Assembly: GCF_014306095.1 (NCBI RefSeq)
Contig: NZ_JACRWC010000064.1
Location: forward strand, 1 to 5,995
DNA: 5,995 nucleotides
Direction of reading: 5' to 3'
Source: Lentihominibacter faecis
GTDB taxonomy: Bacteria; Bacillota; Clostridia; Peptostreptococcales; Anaerovoracaceae
Shown: piece by piece, positions 4,761 to 5,995 of the stretch
Layout: each line of letters opens with the position of its first letter
Numbering within the stretch: position 1 is the stretch's first letter
Program-made: the position numbers and the translations under genes
The notes under the pieces: model-generated
Database searches by the model: none
The model's input: only the letters and a program-made list of their open reading frames with translations
What the model was told of the DNA's origin: nothing

Positions 4761-5141
4761 TTATGCCTGCAAAATGCCTGCAATCCACTTTCCGCCCAGC
4801 ACGCCTGCGACGCACAGCACAACACTTGCTATCGCATATACTGCAAAGGCCGCTGGCCGGCCGCTTTGCAGAAGATCCAGCGACTCCAGAGAAAAAGTGG
4901 AAAATGTCGTGAATCCACCGCAGATGCCTACCTTTAAAAAGAGTACCGTCGATGGATTCAGGATTTCGGTGGAATCTGCCGTTTTAACGACAATGCCGAT
5001 CAGAACCGCTCCTAACACATTGATCAGCAGTGTATGATATGGCAAGCTGCCCTTTTGCAGGAACGGGATCATCCCCATCAGATAGCGGGATACCGCTCCT
5101 AAAAAACCGCCTGCGCCAACCGCAATACAGTTTAAAAACAT
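4761..5141 (-). CDS. crcB: Fluoride channel CrcB/FluC
   Basis: This is a 126-aa inner-membrane protein of the CrcB/Fluc family, dual-topology dimers that passively export fluoride. Length and four hydrophobic segments (about 4-25, 36-53, 64-82 and 98-122) are typical. Signatures are GGFLGAVSRY at 11-20, the conserved Asn41 in LINVLGAVLIG, and GGFTTFSTF at 75-83 with the phenylalanines at 80 and 83 that line the ion path. The start is ATG 5141, preceded by AAAGG about seven bases upstream. It lies 3 bp after the 99-aa gene and 26 bp before the PAP2 gene, so it belongs to a leftward operon. Firmicutes often carry two crcB copies acting as a heterodimer; only one is visible here, and a second may lie elsewhere. 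I found no fluoride riboswitch in the operon leader. Confidence 0.95.
   Translation of the reverse strand: MFLNCIAVGAGGFLGAVSRYLMGMIPFLQKGSLPYHTLLINVLGAVLIGIVVKTADSTEILNPSTVLFLKVGICGGFTTFSTFSLESLDLLQSGRPAAFAVYAIASVVLCVAGVLGGKWIAGILQA
4763..4783 (-). repeat. 10-bp tandem direct repeat at the 3' end of crcB
   Basis: On the plus strand, ATGCCTGCAA occurs at 4763-4772 and again at 4774-4783, a period of 11 bp. On the coding strand it is TTGCAGGCAT-T-TTGCAGGCAT, covering the last codons of crcB up to its stop. A slippage duplication with an 11-bp period would shift the frame and reset the C-terminus, which ends IAGILQA. Confidence 0.6.
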
Positions 5142-5144
5142 ATC

Positions 5145-5444
5145 CTATCCTTTCAGCAGCGCCTTGCGCAGGACTTTTTTCGGATCAGAAGCCAGCAGTG
5201 CGATCAGCCAGATGATCAGGCCGGACAGAACTACGATGATCCCCAGAAGAAATGCTCCTGAAGACGTATCGAAAACCGGACCGCCTTCCTGCAGATAAGC
5301 GATCACATGATCCACTGTCCACATCAGTGTTGCCCCCCAGTACATCAGACTTAAAAATCCCAGGCGATACCGGCGATCCGGCAGCTTCACATACCATACG
5401 AGAGTCGCCGCAATAGCTGCTGCAGCTGTTAAAATCAAATACAT
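5145..5444 (-). CDS. Small membrane protein of unknown function (99 aa)
   Basis: I do not recognise a named family. The product has an N-terminal Ala-rich hydrophobic segment (1-19), a basic loop (KLPDRRYR), a second segment at about 28-50 holding M34-Y-W-G37...V44-D-H46, a short loop with GPVFDT, a third segment at 63-84, and a basic end (DPKKVLRKALLKG). Positive charges predict the basic loop and C-terminus to be cytoplasmic. Residues 31-60 align without gaps to residues 61-90 of the protein encoded just upstream, with nine identities including Trp, Gly, His, Pro and Phe, so the two are probably related and may act as partners. The start is ATG 5444 with AGGAGG six bases upstream, inside the end of the previous gene. 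Gaps to both neighbours are 3 bp, pointing to tight co-translation with the 144-aa gene and crcB. The acid-His pair inside a membrane segment could bind a metal or cofactor; that is speculation. Confidence 0.8.
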   Translation of the reverse strand: MYLILTAAAAIAATLVWYVKLPDRRYRLGFLSLMYWGATLMWTVDHVIAYLQEGGPVFDTSSGAFLLGIIVVLSGLIIWLIALLASDPKKVLRKALLKG

Positions 5445-5447
5445 TCT

Positions 5448-5882
5448 CTATACCTCCTGCTCTGCACGTTCTTCCGTGTCCAGCTTCCCTGCAAGGCGTT
5501 CTGCAATCAGAGTCATCCCAAACCATACGCCGGTGATGACTACCGCCATAGTCGTTCCATAAAGCGCGATCTCTTTCAGCATCGGAACGATTTCAGACGG
5601 CGTCTGCATCGCCGTAAGGAACGGCGGCCACGGAACAACTTCCCCATGCCAGATATGTTCTACACATAAAAGTGCAGAACCGCCCCAAAGCATGGTGTTG
5701 AGCCATTTTAACTTGCGGCTCCAGGAAATCTTATGCTTCGGTTTTGTAGATTCCTGTATGCTCTGTGTATTCTCTATGTGTTCTACGGAACCGTGTTCCG
5801 CTTCCTTTTCTTTCTGATCCAGTTTCTTCTGCAGTACCGTCGTCACAACAGCTTCTGCTGCTGGTGCTAAAAAACAAGCCAT
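5448..5882 (-). CDS. Small membrane protein of unknown function (144 aa)
   Basis: I do not recognise a named family. The product starts MACFLAPAAEAVVTTVLQKK, a moderately hydrophobic stretch, followed by a charged, probably cytoplasmic linker (21-58, rich in Glu, Lys and Gln). Then come a membrane segment with L61-N-T-M-L-W66-G67...V74-E-H76, a loop with two prolines (PWPPF), a second membrane segment at about 105-127, and an acidic tail ending ERAEQEV. It shares the W-G-x6-V-[ED]-H motif and the following P-x-F-x-T spacing with the 99-aa product. The frame is open back to 5975, but AGGAGG seven bases before ATG 5882 decides the start; the longer version would begin upstream of the predicted transcription start. 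It is the first gene of the operon, with 3 bp to the next. It could be an assembly or sensor subunit; nothing in the sequence fixes a function. Confidence 0.82.
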   Translation of the reverse strand: MACFLAPAAEAVVTTVLQKKLDQKEKEAEHGSVEHIENTQSIQESTKPKHKISWSRKLKWLNTMLWGGSALLCVEHIWHGEVVPWPPFLTAMQTPSEIVPMLKEIALYGTTMAVVITGVWFGMTLIAERLAGKLDTEERAEQEV

Positions 5883-5889
5883 CTTATTA

Positions 5890-5895
5890 CCTCCT
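5890..5895 (-). promoter_or_regulatory. Ribosome binding site deciding the start of the 144-aa gene
   Basis: A perfect AGGAGG on the minus strand, seven bases upstream of ATG 5882. It excludes the longer in-frame start at 5975, which has no comparable site. Confidence 0.85.
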
Positions 5896-5958
5896 GTGTC
5901 TAAATCAAATTTATACAGTGAATTTACCTGGATTTCCGGCAAATCTTCAGTCCATTCA

Positions 5959-5988
5959 ACTATACTACCTGTCATAAGCCGCTGTCAA
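5959..5988 (-). promoter_or_regulatory. SigA-type promoter of the four-gene crcB operon
   Basis: On the minus strand, a perfect TTGACA (5983-5988) and TATAGT (5959-5964, 5 of 6) are separated by 18 bp. The start point is predicted near 5952, giving a leader of about 70 nt to ATG 5882. The -35 box lies just inside the contig end, so any upstream regulatory site is missing. Confidence 0.65.
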
Positions 5989-5989
5989 G

Positions 5990-5995
5990 CTGTCT
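5990..5995. other. Possible residual Nextera mosaic-end bases at the right edge
   Basis: The last six bases, CTGTCT, equal the first six of the reverse-complement mosaic end (CTGTCTCTTATACACATCT). Given the certain adapter at the left edge this is a likely trimming remnant. However, CTGTC also occurs natively at 5969-5973 and 5982-5986, so a genomic origin is possible. Confidence 0.5.

Noticed and set aside
4735..4815. Upstream extension of the PAP2 gene to 4815
   Set aside because: It would overlap crcB by 55 bp and lacks a ribosome site. The extra residues are basic and unlike the family, while ATG 4734 has a good AAGGGGAAG.
5883..5952. Fluoride riboswitch in the leader of the crcB operon
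   Set aside because: Searched because crcB operons often carry one. The leader lacks the conserved GG-x-GATGG opening and the paired stems, and no terminator or sequestering hairpin is visible.

Overview
The window reads as one short contig from a short-read assembly of a low-to-mid GC Firmicute. Strong AGGAGG-type ribosome binding sites, TGnTATAAT extended -10 boxes, tight operons and the flavour of the proteins suggest a gut Clostridia/Lachnospiraceae-like organism. The taxonomic call is inference; no rRNA or marker gene is present. Bases 1-28 are not biological: they are the Nextera (Tn5) read-1 adapter. The last six bases (CTGTCT) match the start of the reverse-complement mosaic end and may be a trimmed adapter at the other end.

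Layout. (1) 29-74: the first 15 codons of a leftward gene cut off by the adapter, with a strong promoter at 150-177. The stretch 75-323 is otherwise non-coding. It holds that gene's leader (with a run of eight G), two inverted repeats upstream of the promoter, and the terminator of the next operon. (2) 324-1799, leftward: rdgB (XTP/dITP diphosphatase, nucleotide-pool cleaning) followed without a gap by a YihY/BrkB-family membrane protein that starts at GTG. The operon has its own promoter (1837-1865) and terminator (272-300). (3) 1930-4253, rightward: a glycerate-type D-2-hydroxyacid dehydrogenase and an NhaC-family sodium antiporter. Their promoter (1855-1883) lies back to back with the rdgB promoter, the two -35 boxes sharing a base. 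(4) 4243-5882, leftward four-gene operon: two small membrane proteins of unknown function (144 and 99 aa), the CrcB/FluC fluoride channel and a small PAP2-type phosphatase, with a promoter at 5959-5988.

Regions 3 and 4 converge and overlap by 11 bp at their stop codons. The best intrinsic terminator for each strand lies inside the coding sequence of the opposing gene, so the two mRNAs should be complementary over roughly 400 nt.

Most of the genes are ordinary housekeeping or transport genes. The least explained part is the pair of small membrane proteins upstream of crcB. They appear to be homologous to each other over an ungapped 30-residue stretch carrying a W-G...V-[ED]-H motif, and may form a two-part membrane complex. 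No mobile element, CRISPR array, tRNA or rRNA was seen.
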